Positions 5,695 to 12,132 of a stretch of DNA of 16,323 nt are shown one piece after another (position 1 is the first letter of the stretch; each line of letters opens with the position of its first letter). The stretch covers positions 1 to 16,323 of the forward strand of contig DAOVQG010000072.1 of NCBI GenBank assembly GCA_030628805.1, written 5' to 3'. The position numbers were made by a program, and so were the translations under genes. The notes beneath the pieces were generated by a model. The model did no database searches. It saw only the letters and a program-made list of their open reading frames with translations, and was not told the DNA's origin. Origin of the DNA: JAGMDK01 sp023128695. GTDB lineage: Bacteria > Planctomycetota > Phycisphaerae > UBA1845 > Fen-1342.

Positions 5695-6667
5695 GCGCCG
5701 TCGCCTGCACGCCGGTCCAGGTAAGGTAGCTGACGTACATCGCCAGCAGGACGAGGCCTTCCCAGCGCGTCACTTTCTGTCCGGTCCAGACGATCGGGTA
5801 GAAGACAATGCAAATCGCCAGCATCAGCGGGCCGTCGAAGCACACGATCGCCTCCGGGACGGCGAGCGGGTGCGTCAGCGCGGCCAGACCGGTCACGAAC
5901 AGCACGTTGAAAATGTTGCTGCCGACGATGTTGCCGATCGCGATGTCCGGCTGTTTGTGGCGGGCCGCGACGGCGGCGGTCGCTAGTTCCGGCAGGCTGG
6001 TCCCGAGCGCCACGATAGTCAGGCCGATGACGTGGTCGCTGATGCCGATAGCGCGGGCCAGGCCGGAGGCGCCCTGGACGATCAGAGCCGCGCCGCCGAC
6101 CAGAGTTCCGACGCCGATGGCGACCAGAATGAGGTTGTACCACCAGTGCTGCCCTAAGCCTTTGAGCGGCTCGTCGTGCTCGTTGGCCGGGGGCGGGTTC
6201 TTGCGGGCCTGATAGTACGTAAAGGCCGTGTACGCGATCAGCCCCGCGACGAACACGCCCCCGGCGATGCGGTCGATCCGGCCGGTCAGCCACGCCAGTG
6301 CCATGAACAACGCCGCCGACAGGATCATGATCGGGCCGTCGAAGCGGATCAGTCTGCGGGAGACGGCGAGCGGACCGATGGCGGCGGCGAAGCCGAGAAT
6401 CAGCAGAATATTCGCGATATTGCTGCCGACCACGTTCCCGATGGCCAAGCTGGCCGCTTCCGCGGTGCCCCGGCTGGCGGCGAATATGGTGACGGCGGCC
6501 TCGGGAGCGGAGGTGCCGAACGCCACCACGGTCAGCCCGACCACCAGCGCGGAAACCCCCAGGGCCCGCGCCAGCCGGACCGCCCCGCGGACGAGGAACT
6601 CGCCTCCCACCGCGAGGACCACGAGCCCGGCAACCAGAACCAGCGTGTGCGCTACACACTCCGGCAT
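5675..6667 (-). CDS. Calcium/sodium antiporter, CaCA superfamily (YrbG type)
   Basis: The protein has 330 residues and about ten membrane segments in two homologous halves, typical of inner-membrane cation/Ca2+ exchangers. The alpha-1 repeat has VVGLTVVAFGTSAPE with GNVVGSNIANILL. The alpha-2 repeat has VIGLTIVALGTSLPE with GNIVGSNIFNVLF. The acidic residue in each GTSxPE is the ion-binding position of the family. ATG 6667 is chosen over the upstream in-frame GTG (6685) because GGAAGGG lies six bases before the ATG. The last residues (ARGNVGT) and the TGA stop (5675-5677) come from the 8-bp tandem array, so the original C-terminus was probably replaced or extended. The gene diverges from the transporter gene at 6938. 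Transported ions are inferred from the family only. Confidence 0.92.
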   Translation of the reverse strand: MPECVAHTLVLVAGLVVLAVGGEFLVRGAVRLARALGVSALVVGLTVVAFGTSAPEAAVTIFAASRGTAEAASLAIGNVVGSNIANILLILGFAAAIGPLAVSRRLIRFDGPIMILSAALFMALAWLTGRIDRIAGGVFVAGLIAYTAFTYYQARKNPPPANEHDEPLKGLGQHWWYNLILVAIGVGTLVGGAALIVQGASGLARAIGISDHVIGLTIVALGTSLPELATAAVAARHKQPDIAIGNIVGSNIFNVLFVTGLAALTHPLAVPEAIVCFDGPLMLAICIVFYPIVWTGQKVTRWEGLVLLAMYVSYLTWTGVQATARGNVGT

Positions 6668-6673
6668 CGTCAA

Positions 6674-6680
6674 CCCTTCC
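6674..6680 (-). promoter_or_regulatory. Ribosome binding site deciding the exchanger start
   Basis: On the minus strand GGAAGGG stands six bases upstream of ATG 6667-6665, supporting that start over GTG 6685. Confidence 0.75.
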
Positions 6681-6700
6681 GACACAATCGCCCTCGACGG

Positions 6701-6811
6701 TGGGTGAGCGTCAACATAGTGGGTGGGGCGGGCCTCCGTGCCCGCCAGTACGGTCCGCTGGCGGCCGCGGAGGGCCGCCCCACCAGTTTACCCACTTTCC
6801 TGACGCCCACC
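6701..6811 (-). mobile_element. Family C MITE-like element copy 1 (111 bp) with 8-bp direct repeats
   Basis: CTCGACGG occurs immediately on both sides (6693-6700 and 6812-6819), as expected of a target-site duplication. The ends share GCGTCA-N4-AGTGGGT as terminal inverted repeats. The core is a hairpin with 24-base arms (GTGGGGCGGGCC on the left, GGCCGCCCCAC on the right, 21 of 24 matching) and a 13-base loop. It is in the opposite orientation to copy 2 (11921-12032) and differs from it at about 8 of 111 positions. It lies between the divergent exchanger and transporter genes. No transposase is encoded. Confidence 0.88.
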
Positions 6812-6839
6812 CTCGACGGTTGCGAGGACGCCTGCGTAA

Positions 6840-6867
6840 TTGCATTCGCCCAAAGTACTAATACAAT
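6840..6867 (+). promoter_or_regulatory. Possible promoter upstream of transporter gene
   Basis: TTGCAT (6840-6845) and TACAAT (6862-6867) are 16 bp apart, in an AT-richer patch about 70 bases before the start codon. The -35 match is poor (3 of 6), so this is only a candidate. Confidence 0.3.
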
Positions 6868-6937
6868 CAAATCTTTGCAAACTGGCGCGGCCATACGATG
6901 CCGGCCGTCTCGGCGTCGCGGATGAAGGAAAACATCC

Positions 6938-8425
6938 ATGTCTCTGATCCTGGCTGAAGCGAACACGTATACGCCGCACCCGTTCTGGGTCTGGCCTTTT
7001 ATCGCGATTCTCTTGTCCATCGCGATCCTCCCGTTGCTCAGGAAGACGCACCTCTGGTGGGAAGAGAACCGCAACAAGCTGCTCATCGCGCTGACCCTGG
7101 CCGCCATCACGTTGCTGTATTACGGCCTCCGCGGCCACGGCGTCGCGGTCCACGAGCACGGCGACGAAGCCCATGCCGCCGAGATGACGCACGAACCGGA
7201 ACACGAGCACGATACCAGCCATGAGGAAGCGGCCGGCGGCGGACACGAGAAGCATTACACCGAGGCGGGCTTTAAGACGGTGCTCTCCGTCCTCGATCAC
7301 GCCGTACTCGCGGAATACGTACCGTTCATAGTGCTGCTGTTCAGCCTGTACGTGATCGCCGGCGGGATCGTGGTGCGGGGTGACGTGCGGGCCACGCCGC
7401 TGGTCAACACCACCATCATCGGCGTGGGCGGCCTGCTGGCAAGCTTCATCGGGACGACCGGCTCGGCGATGCTGCTGATTCGCTTCCTGATCAAAACCAA
7501 CTCCGAGCGCACGCGGAAAGTCCACACCGTGGTGTTCTTCATCTTCGCCGCCGCCAACATCGGCGGGACCCTGCTGCCGATCGGCGACCCGCCGTTGTTT
7601 TTGGGCTATTTGCGGGGGGTGGATTTCTTCTGGACGCTGAACCTGTGGATGTACTGGGCGTGCATGCTCGGGAGCGTGCTGGTGATCTACTTCCTGTGGG
7701 ACACGTGGGCCTACAAGCACGAGCCGCCCGAAGCGATTGCGCTGGACGAGACGCAGATTCAGCCCATGCGGGTGACCGGGCTGATCAACCTCATCTGGCT
7801 GCTCGGGGTGGTCGTGGCCGTGGCGACGCTGGACCCCGCGAAAGCATTCCCCGGCACCAACTGGCACGCCTCGCCGTACATGCGGGAAGGCATGCAACTC
7901 CTGATGGTGGTCCTCTCCTGGATCACCACCAAGAAGGCTCTGCGGGTGGAGAATCAGTTCAACTTCGTCGCGATCGGCGAGGTGGCCTGCCTGTTCATCG
8001 GCATCTTCATCACCATGCAGGTGCCGATTGAGATTCTCAACGCCAAGGGGGCCGAACTCGGCCTGGATCGGCCTTGGCACTTCTTCTGGGCCACCGGCGT
8101 GCTGAGCAGTTTCCTCGATAATGCCCCGACCTACGTGGTGTATTTCGCGACCGCCGGCACGTTGGCGCCGGAGGGTATGGAGCTGATGGGGAACGTCGCC
8201 ACCACGACCGGGTCGATTCCGATCCCGCTCTTGATCGCGATCAGTTGCGGGGCGGTCTTCATGGGCGCCAACACCTACATCGGCAACGGCCCCAACTTCA
8301 TGGTCAAGGCCATCGCCGAGCAGTCCGGCGTCAAGATGCCGAGCTTCTTCGGGTACATGCTCTACTCGGGTCTGATTCTGATGCCGCTATTCGTCATCCT
8401 GACGTTGGTGTTCTTCCGTGGTTAG
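6938..8425 (+). CDS. CitMHS_2/NhaD-like membrane transporter (putative Na+:H+ antiporter or citrate transporter)
   Basis: This 495-residue polytopic inner-membrane protein belongs to the ion transporter superfamily. Characteristic stretches are FIVLLFSLYVIAGGIVVRG, ASFIGTTGSAMLLIRFLI, NIGGTLLPIGDPPLFLGYL, SSFLDNAPTYVVYF and GANTYIGNGPNFMVKAI. The two re-entrant-type motifs, GTTGS and the DNAP/GNGPN pair, are the likely ion-binding elements. Residues 67-106 form a hydrophilic loop with ten histidines (for example HEHGDEAH and HEPEHEHD), a possible metal- or pH-sensing segment that I would not expect in the family core. An AAGGA ribosome site lies eight bases before the ATG. The sugar kinase begins 12 bp downstream, so the two are probably co-transcribed. 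Annotated relatives are called either sodium:proton antiporter or citrate transporter, and the sequence does not decide between them. Confidence 0.85.
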   Translation: MSLILAEANTYTPHPFWVWPFIAILLSIAILPLLRKTHLWWEENRNKLLIALTLAAITLLYYGLRGHGVAVHEHGDEAHAAEMTHEPEHEHDTSHEEAAGGGHEKHYTEAGFKTVLSVLDHAVLAEYVPFIVLLFSLYVIAGGIVVRGDVRATPLVNTTIIGVGGLLASFIGTTGSAMLLIRFLIKTNSERTRKVHTVVFFIFAAANIGGTLLPIGDPPLFLGYLRGVDFFWTLNLWMYWACMLGSVLVIYFLWDTWAYKHEPPEAIALDETQIQPMRVTGLINLIWLLGVVVAVATLDPAKAFPGTNWHASPYMREGMQLLMVVLSWITTKKALRVENQFNFVAIGEVACLFIGIFITMQVPIEILNAKGAELGLDRPWHFFWATGVLSSFLDNAPTYVVYFATAGTLAPEGMELMGNVATTTGSIPIPLLIAISCGAVFMGANTYIGNGPNFMVKAIAEQSGVKMPSFFGYMLYSGLILMPLFVILTLVFFRG

Positions 8426-8437
8426 GCGGGCTCCGGC

Positions 8438-9394
8438 ATGACAGCAAGGTACACCATCGGGATCGACCTGGGAGGCACGAACATTAAAGGCGGCGTTTGC
8501 GACCGGCGGCAGACGCTCCTCACCCGACATGCGATTGAAACCCAGGCCGAACTCGGGTGCGAGCACGTGCTCGAACGCATGGCGAGATTGGTCGACGATC
8601 TCCTCCAACAGACAAACCTGAGCAAAGCCCAGATCGCCGGGATCGGCGTCGGCGCGCCGGGACCCTTGTCACATGCTCAGGGAATGATCTATCACGCTCC
8701 CAACCTGCCGGGCTTCGTCGCTGTTCCCCTCCGCGACCGCTTTGCCAAGGCAACCGGGCTGCCCGTGGTGCTGGAGAACGACGCGAACGCGGCCGCCTAT
8801 GGCGAGTTCACCGCCGGGGCTGGAAAAGACGTGCGGAACATGGTGATGCTCACGCTCGGGACCGGGATCGGCGGCGGGATCGTCCTCGACGGAAAGCTGT
8901 GGCGCGGCCGCTACGACAACGCCGGCGAGATCGGGCATACGGTCATCGTCCCGGACGGGCGAGCGTGTCCGTGCGGGCAACGCGGCTGCCTGGAACGCTA
9001 TGCCTCGGCCAACGCGATCGCCGAACGGCTGCGAGAGGCGGTCGCGGCTGGCGAGAACTCGGTTCTAAAACCCAAAATCACGGCCAATGAGCCGTTCGAC
9101 GCCCGCGACGTCTTACAGGCGGCGGAACAGGGTGACGCCCTGGCGGCACGGATCTGGGACGAAACGTGCTATTACCTCGCGCTGAGCGTCGTGAACGTGC
9201 GGCATCTTCTGAACCCGGAACTGGTCGTGTTCGCCGGCGGGCTGATCAACGCCGGCCCGCGCTTGCTCGACCCCGTGAAGGAGCATCTCGAGCGTCTAAG
9301 CTGGAAGATCGCACCGGACGCACCGCGGATTGCCCTGGCAACGCTGGGAACGGACGCGGGAACGATCGGGGCAGCGGCCCTGGCGATGAGTTGA
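8438..9394 (+). CDS. ROK-family sugar kinase (probable glucokinase)
   Basis: The protein has 318 residues, a usual ROK length. It is a cytoplasmic ATP-dependent hexokinase-type enzyme, most likely making glucose 6-phosphate. Visible motifs are the N-terminal phosphate loop DLGGTNIKGG (10-19), the catalytic-base motif ENDANAAAYGE (113-123, Asp115), and the second phosphate loop GTGIGGGIV (141-149). The ROK zinc site is His167 in EIGHT with Cys177, Cys179 and Cys184 in CPCGQRGCLE. ADAGT-like GTDAGTIGAA closes the C-terminus. No helix-turn-helix domain precedes the kinase, so this is an enzyme rather than a NagC/XylR-type repressor. It follows the transporter gene by 12 bp. Sugar specificity is inferred. 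An inverted pair of A palindromes lies just beyond the stop. Confidence 0.92.
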   Translation: MTARYTIGIDLGGTNIKGGVCDRRQTLLTRHAIETQAELGCEHVLERMARLVDDLLQQTNLSKAQIAGIGVGAPGPLSHAQGMIYHAPNLPGFVAVPLRDRFAKATGLPVVLENDANAAAYGEFTAGAGKDVRNMVMLTLGTGIGGGIVLDGKLWRGRYDNAGEIGHTVIVPDGRACPCGQRGCLERYASANAIAERLREAVAAGENSVLKPKITANEPFDARDVLQAAEQGDALAARIWDETCYYLALSVVNVRHLLNPELVVFAGGLINAGPRLLDPVKEHLERLSWKIAPDAPRIALATLGTDAGTIGAAALAMS

Positions 9395-9418
9395 TCGACG
9401 CGGCTATCCCATCTTGAA

Positions 9419-9511
9419 GAAGAGCCGCGGGCTTCAGCCCGCGCGGTTGATCGCAACGCATAATGGTCCTCTCCTGCGGGACACCGCGCGGGCTGAAGCC
9501 CGCGGCTCTTA
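9419..9511. repeat. Spaced inverted family A pair between convergent genes
   Basis: A perfect plus-orientation palindrome (9419-9446) and a minus-orientation copy (9484-9511) are separated by 37 bp. They fill most of the gap between the kinase gene and the oppositely oriented PEP-CTERM gene. They could fold as two hairpins or as one stem of about 27 bp. There is no flanking T-run, so a bidirectional transcript-end role is only a possibility. Confidence 0.93.
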
Positions 9512-9534
9512 GGAGTTCTCGCACGGGTGCGCGA

Positions 9535-10548
9535 CTACCTGCGGCGGATGAACCAGGCAAACCCCGGCAGCATCAATAGAGCCGTACCCGGTTCGGGAAT
9601 CACGGGGGGTTCGTCCGGCGGCTCATCCGGAATGGACCGTTCCACGGACGTTGAGGTCGAGTCGTAGGGCAACTCGTCAGGAACGGGCGGAAGCAGCGGA
9701 TCAAACTCCTCTTCCGTCGTTATCGTCGGCGGTATGGAGGTTGAGCCCGGCGGCCTAAAATCCTCGAAGGGATTGCCGATGCCGCGAATCGCGCCCGGGC
9801 CGCCCCAAGGCAAGCCGTAACCGCCCCGGCCTCCGCCGCCCCCGTCCCCGAGGAAACGATAATCGGCGTTTCCGTTGAAGGTGCCGCCCGTCAGCGGGCC
9901 GGTGCCGACGTTGCGACCGTGCCACAACTCGATCTCAGGCCAGAGTTCGGTCGGCGAGATGCGGAAGATCAGGCACTCGGCCGCCCGCGGCGTGGCCACG
10001 ACCACGGTGAGATCAACCGGCTCGCCCGGACGCCACATCCAGGCGGCGTCTGCGCTGAGGCCCGCGACGAGACCCGCCGGGCCAACGCCGTTGACACCGT
10101 CGACGGCGGCCTTCTCCCAGGCAAAGCGTCTGTTCGCGGTACGGATTTGCTGTCCCACCACGCTTGTTCCGGGCGCCGCCGCGTCACCGGCGAGCCGGAG
10201 TGGTGTTGTGTAGACTTCCCAGGCCGGGTCGCCGCTGAGAACTGGGAGTCCGTTGAAAAGTATCTCCGCCAGTACACCCCCCGCCGTGCCCGGGTTAGAC
10301 CACACCATCAGGTAGATGTAACGTTGGTCTTCGACCTCAAACAAATACTCTTGAGGACTGAGGTTCTTTAGACTTGTGGATGTGTTCTGGTTGGCGCCGA
10401 CCAACTCGAGCTCGGCGCCGTCGGCACTCCCGGTGTAGACAGCCAAGCGCCCCTCTGTGGCAACGACGGCATGCACGGAGGATGCCCACGCTGTCGAAGA
10501 GGCGGTCACCGCGAGTGCGCAGGCGACAACATATGCGTCCCAGCGCAT
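9535..10548 (-). CDS. PEP-CTERM sorting-domain protein of unknown function
   Basis: This is a 337-residue exported protein. Residues 1-22 are a signal peptide (hydrophobic core, AWA cleavage region). The C-terminus has the complete PEP-CTERM signal: VIPEPGT, a hydrophobic segment (ALLMLPGFAWFI) and a terminal RRR. In the family this directs processing by an exosortase and retention at the envelope or in exopolysaccharide. The body has no recognised enzymatic motif. It contains a glycine-rich tract (GDGGGGGRGGYG) and then an acidic, proline-rich stretch before the sorting signal (EEEFDPLLPPVPDELP and PDEPPDEPPV), likely an extended stalk. A strong purine-rich ribosome site (GGGAGAAGG) lies just before the ATG. 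No exosortase gene is in the window. It is transcribed alone, convergent with the sugar kinase. Confidence 0.85.
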   Translation of the reverse strand: MRWDAYVVACALAVTASSTAWASSVHAVVATEGRLAVYTGSADGAELELVGANQNTSTSLKNLSPQEYLFEVEDQRYIYLMVWSNPGTAGGVLAEILFNGLPVLSGDPAWEVYTTPLRLAGDAAAPGTSVVGQQIRTANRRFAWEKAAVDGVNGVGPAGLVAGLSADAAWMWRPGEPVDLTVVVATPRAAECLIFRISPTELWPEIELWHGRNVGTGPLTGGTFNGNADYRFLGDGGGGGRGGYGLPWGGPGAIRGIGNPFEDFRPPGSTSIPPTITTEEEFDPLLPPVPDELPYDSTSTSVERSIPDEPPDEPPVIPEPGTALLMLPGFAWFIRRR

Positions 10549-10658
10549 GGCCTTCTCCCTTCCTGTGCCGGTCCTGGCCGGCTCATGTTCGGCAACGCGA
10601 TTAATAACGCATTACGCTATGTGGAAGCTGCCGCCTGACAGTCCGCCGCAATAATTAG

Positions 10659-10710
10659 GTAGCGTCCGGGCTCCGTCCCGGACGTCCCACCGGCTGGAAG
10701 CCGGTGCCAC
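10659..10710 (+). repeat. Family D half-element plus a small palindrome
   Basis: GTAGCGTCCGGGCTCCGTCC then CGGACGTC (10659-10686) matches 10719-10746 exactly, 60 bp downstream. Between them is a distinct palindrome, CACCGGCT-GGA-AGCCGGTG (10688-10706), with an 8-bp perfect stem. Confidence 0.9.
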
Positions 10711-10717
10711 ACGGCAA

Positions 10718-10802
10718 TGTAGCGTCCGGGCTCCGTCCCGGACGTCGTCGTAGAATATCGTTTTCCCGTCTCCTACGTCCGGGACAGAGCCCGGACGCTA
10801 CA
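10718..10802. repeat. Family D element: 85-bp near-perfect inverted repeat
   Basis: Arms of 28 bases (10718-10745 and 10775-10802, tips TGTAGCGTCC and GGACGCTACA) pair at 27 positions around an AT-richer loop of about 29 bases. No open frame or transposase is associated. Confidence 0.93.
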
Positions 10803-11036
10803 TTTCCCGACCAACACGGGCTTATTCAGCGGACGGCTAAGGGTACTTGCGTACGGTAGATACTAGGATTGTGCTTTAGGTTGGACAAGGCGGCCTGAAC
10901 AGCCGGGGCTTCCGCCGCGCGCAAGATCTTTTCCTCCCCGGTTGCAACGGAACTGTTATCGGTAAGTATGACAGGTCTTGTTGTGGTATTTGCGGATGGG
11001 TCCTGTAACCATGGGAGTTGGGGAATCGTGGTGTTG

Positions 11037-11855
11037 TCAACAACTATGTTCTTCGGACCTGGTGTGCCACTCGTGTCTAAGGTCGATAATCCAGAATGGT
11101 GCATAGCATAACATGAATATCAACGTCCCAACCAACACCAAGGTCAAGAGTGCCCACGGCCAGGGTCCGAACAGATTGTAGAGTGTTGGACTCCCGGGCG
11201 CGCCGCATAAATACATGTAGTTAGCGCCGGGCTCGGCGTTGAGGCCCACGGAACCGTTTATGGCCCCGTTGATGAGCAGCACGACCAGCGCCAGCACGAA
11301 GGTCACCAGCCACACGCGGGGCACCGCGCCCGGTAATGGGCGCATCCGCAAGCCGAGCGTCATGACAAACACGGCCACGACGAGCGCGCCGTGAATCGCG
11401 AAGTAGCGGACGCAGCTCGCCGCCGGGAAGGTGCCCTCCACGTCGGGCGTGACCAGGGCCTGCACCGTCCCCCCGAGGCCCCAGAAGTAAGACAGCTCAT
11501 AAAGCTGTTGCCAGATGGAGCGCGTGCCGGGTTGGAATCCCGCGGCGGCCCCGAGCAACGCGGCGGCGGTGACCAGCACGCCGATATCACACAGATGCAG
11601 CGGCAGGGATTCCCGAATGGACCAAGTGCCGGCCGCGGCTTGTTGAATCTGAGAGAAGGCCAGCCCACCCCCCAGCACGCCCGCCAGTGAGAGGCAGATC
11701 ACCCGGCGTACAATCGGCTCGGACGACCGGCCTGCAATCCGACGTAGTATCAGCGACAATACCACGGCACACGCCACGATGAGAGCCAGAACGACCCCGT
11801 GCTCGAAGCCGAACAAAGCGGGTCCGGAAGCCTGTGCTAGTGCGGCACTGTGCAT
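11037..11855 (-). CDS. YwaF/TIGR02206-family integral membrane protein
   Basis: This 272-residue protein has about seven membrane segments. It matches the YwaF-like family by PLHLCDIGVLV, YELSYFWGLGGTVQALVTPD, RYFAIHGALVV, NYMYLCGAPG and LFGPWPWALLTLVLV. The family is widespread but its function is not established. Paired conserved residues such as His and Asp in LHLCD and His in AIHG lie in or near membrane segments. ATG 11855 is chosen because AGGGG stands just upstream and the family-like sequence begins soon after. An in-frame extension to 12014 would read through repeat element C copy 2 and is rejected. The gene diverges from tilS, with the C element between them. The C-terminal 20 residues are polar and unremarkable. 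Confidence 0.85.
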   Translation of the reverse strand: MHSAALAQASGPALFGFEHGVVLALIVACAVVLSLILRRIAGRSSEPIVRRVICLSLAGVLGGGLAFSQIQQAAAGTWSIRESLPLHLCDIGVLVTAAALLGAAAGFQPGTRSIWQQLYELSYFWGLGGTVQALVTPDVEGTFPAASCVRYFAIHGALVVAVFVMTLGLRMRPLPGAVPRVWLVTFVLALVVLLINGAINGSVGLNAEPGANYMYLCGAPGSPTLYNLFGPWPWALLTLVLVGTLIFMLCYAPFWIIDLRHEWHTRSEEHSC

Positions 11856-11920
11856 GGTGCCCCTATCGTGGTCGAACCGGCGTGCCGAGACAAGCGTCCA
11901 AGAGGGCGGGATCCTGGCGG

Positions 11921-12032
11921 GGGTGGGCGTCAGGAAAGTAGGTAACCCGGTGGGGCGGCCCTCCGCGGCCGCCGTCGGACCGTACTGGCGGGCACGGAGG
12001 CCCGCCCCACCCACTATGTTGACGCTAACTCC
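11921..12032 (+). mobile_element. Family C MITE-like element copy 2 (112 bp) with 8-bp direct repeats
   Basis: CCTGGCGG occurs on both sides (11913-11920 and 12033-12040). The element is in the opposite orientation to copy 1 (6701-6811), with about 93% identity over the shared length. Its terminal inverted repeats (GGGCGTCAGGAAAGTAGGT and ATAG-TTGACGC types) and GC-rich hairpin core are intact. It lies between divergent ywaF-like and tilS genes, as copy 1 also lies between divergent genes. Confidence 0.88.
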
Positions 12033-12094
12033 CCTGGCGGCATTCCTACAATCGTGCCCCTCACCCCGCTGATCACGGGTGCGGTGAATCCTCT

Positions 12095-12123
12095 TTGAAC
12101 CTCCCCAGCGATGCGCCTATACT
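12095..12123 (+). promoter_or_regulatory. Sigma-70-like promoter for tilS, apparently leaderless
   Basis: TTGAAC (12095-12100) and TATACT (12118-12123) are exactly 17 bp apart. Transcription would start near 12130, only a few bases before the GTG start at 12133, and no ribosome site precedes that GTG. The promoter lies just outside the C element. Confidence 0.55.
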
Positions 12124-12132
12124 TGTAGAACT

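Larger units (their letters stand above)
10549..11036. other. Repeat-rich stretch without a confident gene
   Basis: Family D hairpins occupy 10659-10802. From 10826 to 11036 I see no supported gene. A 92-codon minus-strand frame (10826-11104) exists, but it overlaps the end of the membrane protein gene by 68 bp, lacks recognisable motifs, and has third-position GC near one half, unlike neighbouring genes. This may be decayed or non-coding DNA. The upstream signals of the PEP-CTERM gene lie near 10549-10650. Confidence 0.6.

Noticed and set aside
5595..6659. 354-codon minus-strand frame through the 8-bp array and exchanger region
   Set aside because: It is out of frame with the exchanger and rich in Arg/Gly, and its open end is the stop-free 8-bp array (GTWERGNV repeats).
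6176..6925. 249-codon plus-strand open frame opposite the exchanger
   Set aside because: It is antisense to the CaCA exchanger with its GTSxPE motifs. Its C-terminal part is translation of the C element.
6788..8080. 430-codon minus-strand open frame opposite the transporter
   Set aside because: The plus frame has clear membrane segments and family motifs. The minus frame is His/Arg/Asp-rich without motifs, typical of the complement of a GC-rich gene.
8438..9394. ROK transcriptional repressor instead of kinase
   Set aside because: There is no N-terminal helix-turn-helix. The protein begins directly with the DLGGTN phosphate loop and keeps the catalytic Asp and zinc ligands.
9419..9511. Standard Rho-independent terminator between convergent genes
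   Set aside because: The stems are those of the dispersed A repeat and no T-run follows either one, so an intrinsic terminator call is not supported.
10826..11104. 92-codon minus-strand open frame after the ywaF-like gene
   Set aside because: No motif, a 68-bp overlap with a better gene, no ribosome site that I can see, and codon use unlike the neighbours. It could be decayed sequence. A homology search with conserved hits would change this.
11856..12014. N-terminal extension of the ywaF-like gene to 12014
   Set aside because: The extra residues (GGAGLRARQYGP...) are the C element translated. The same peptide appears from the other copy. ATG 11855 has its own ribosome site.
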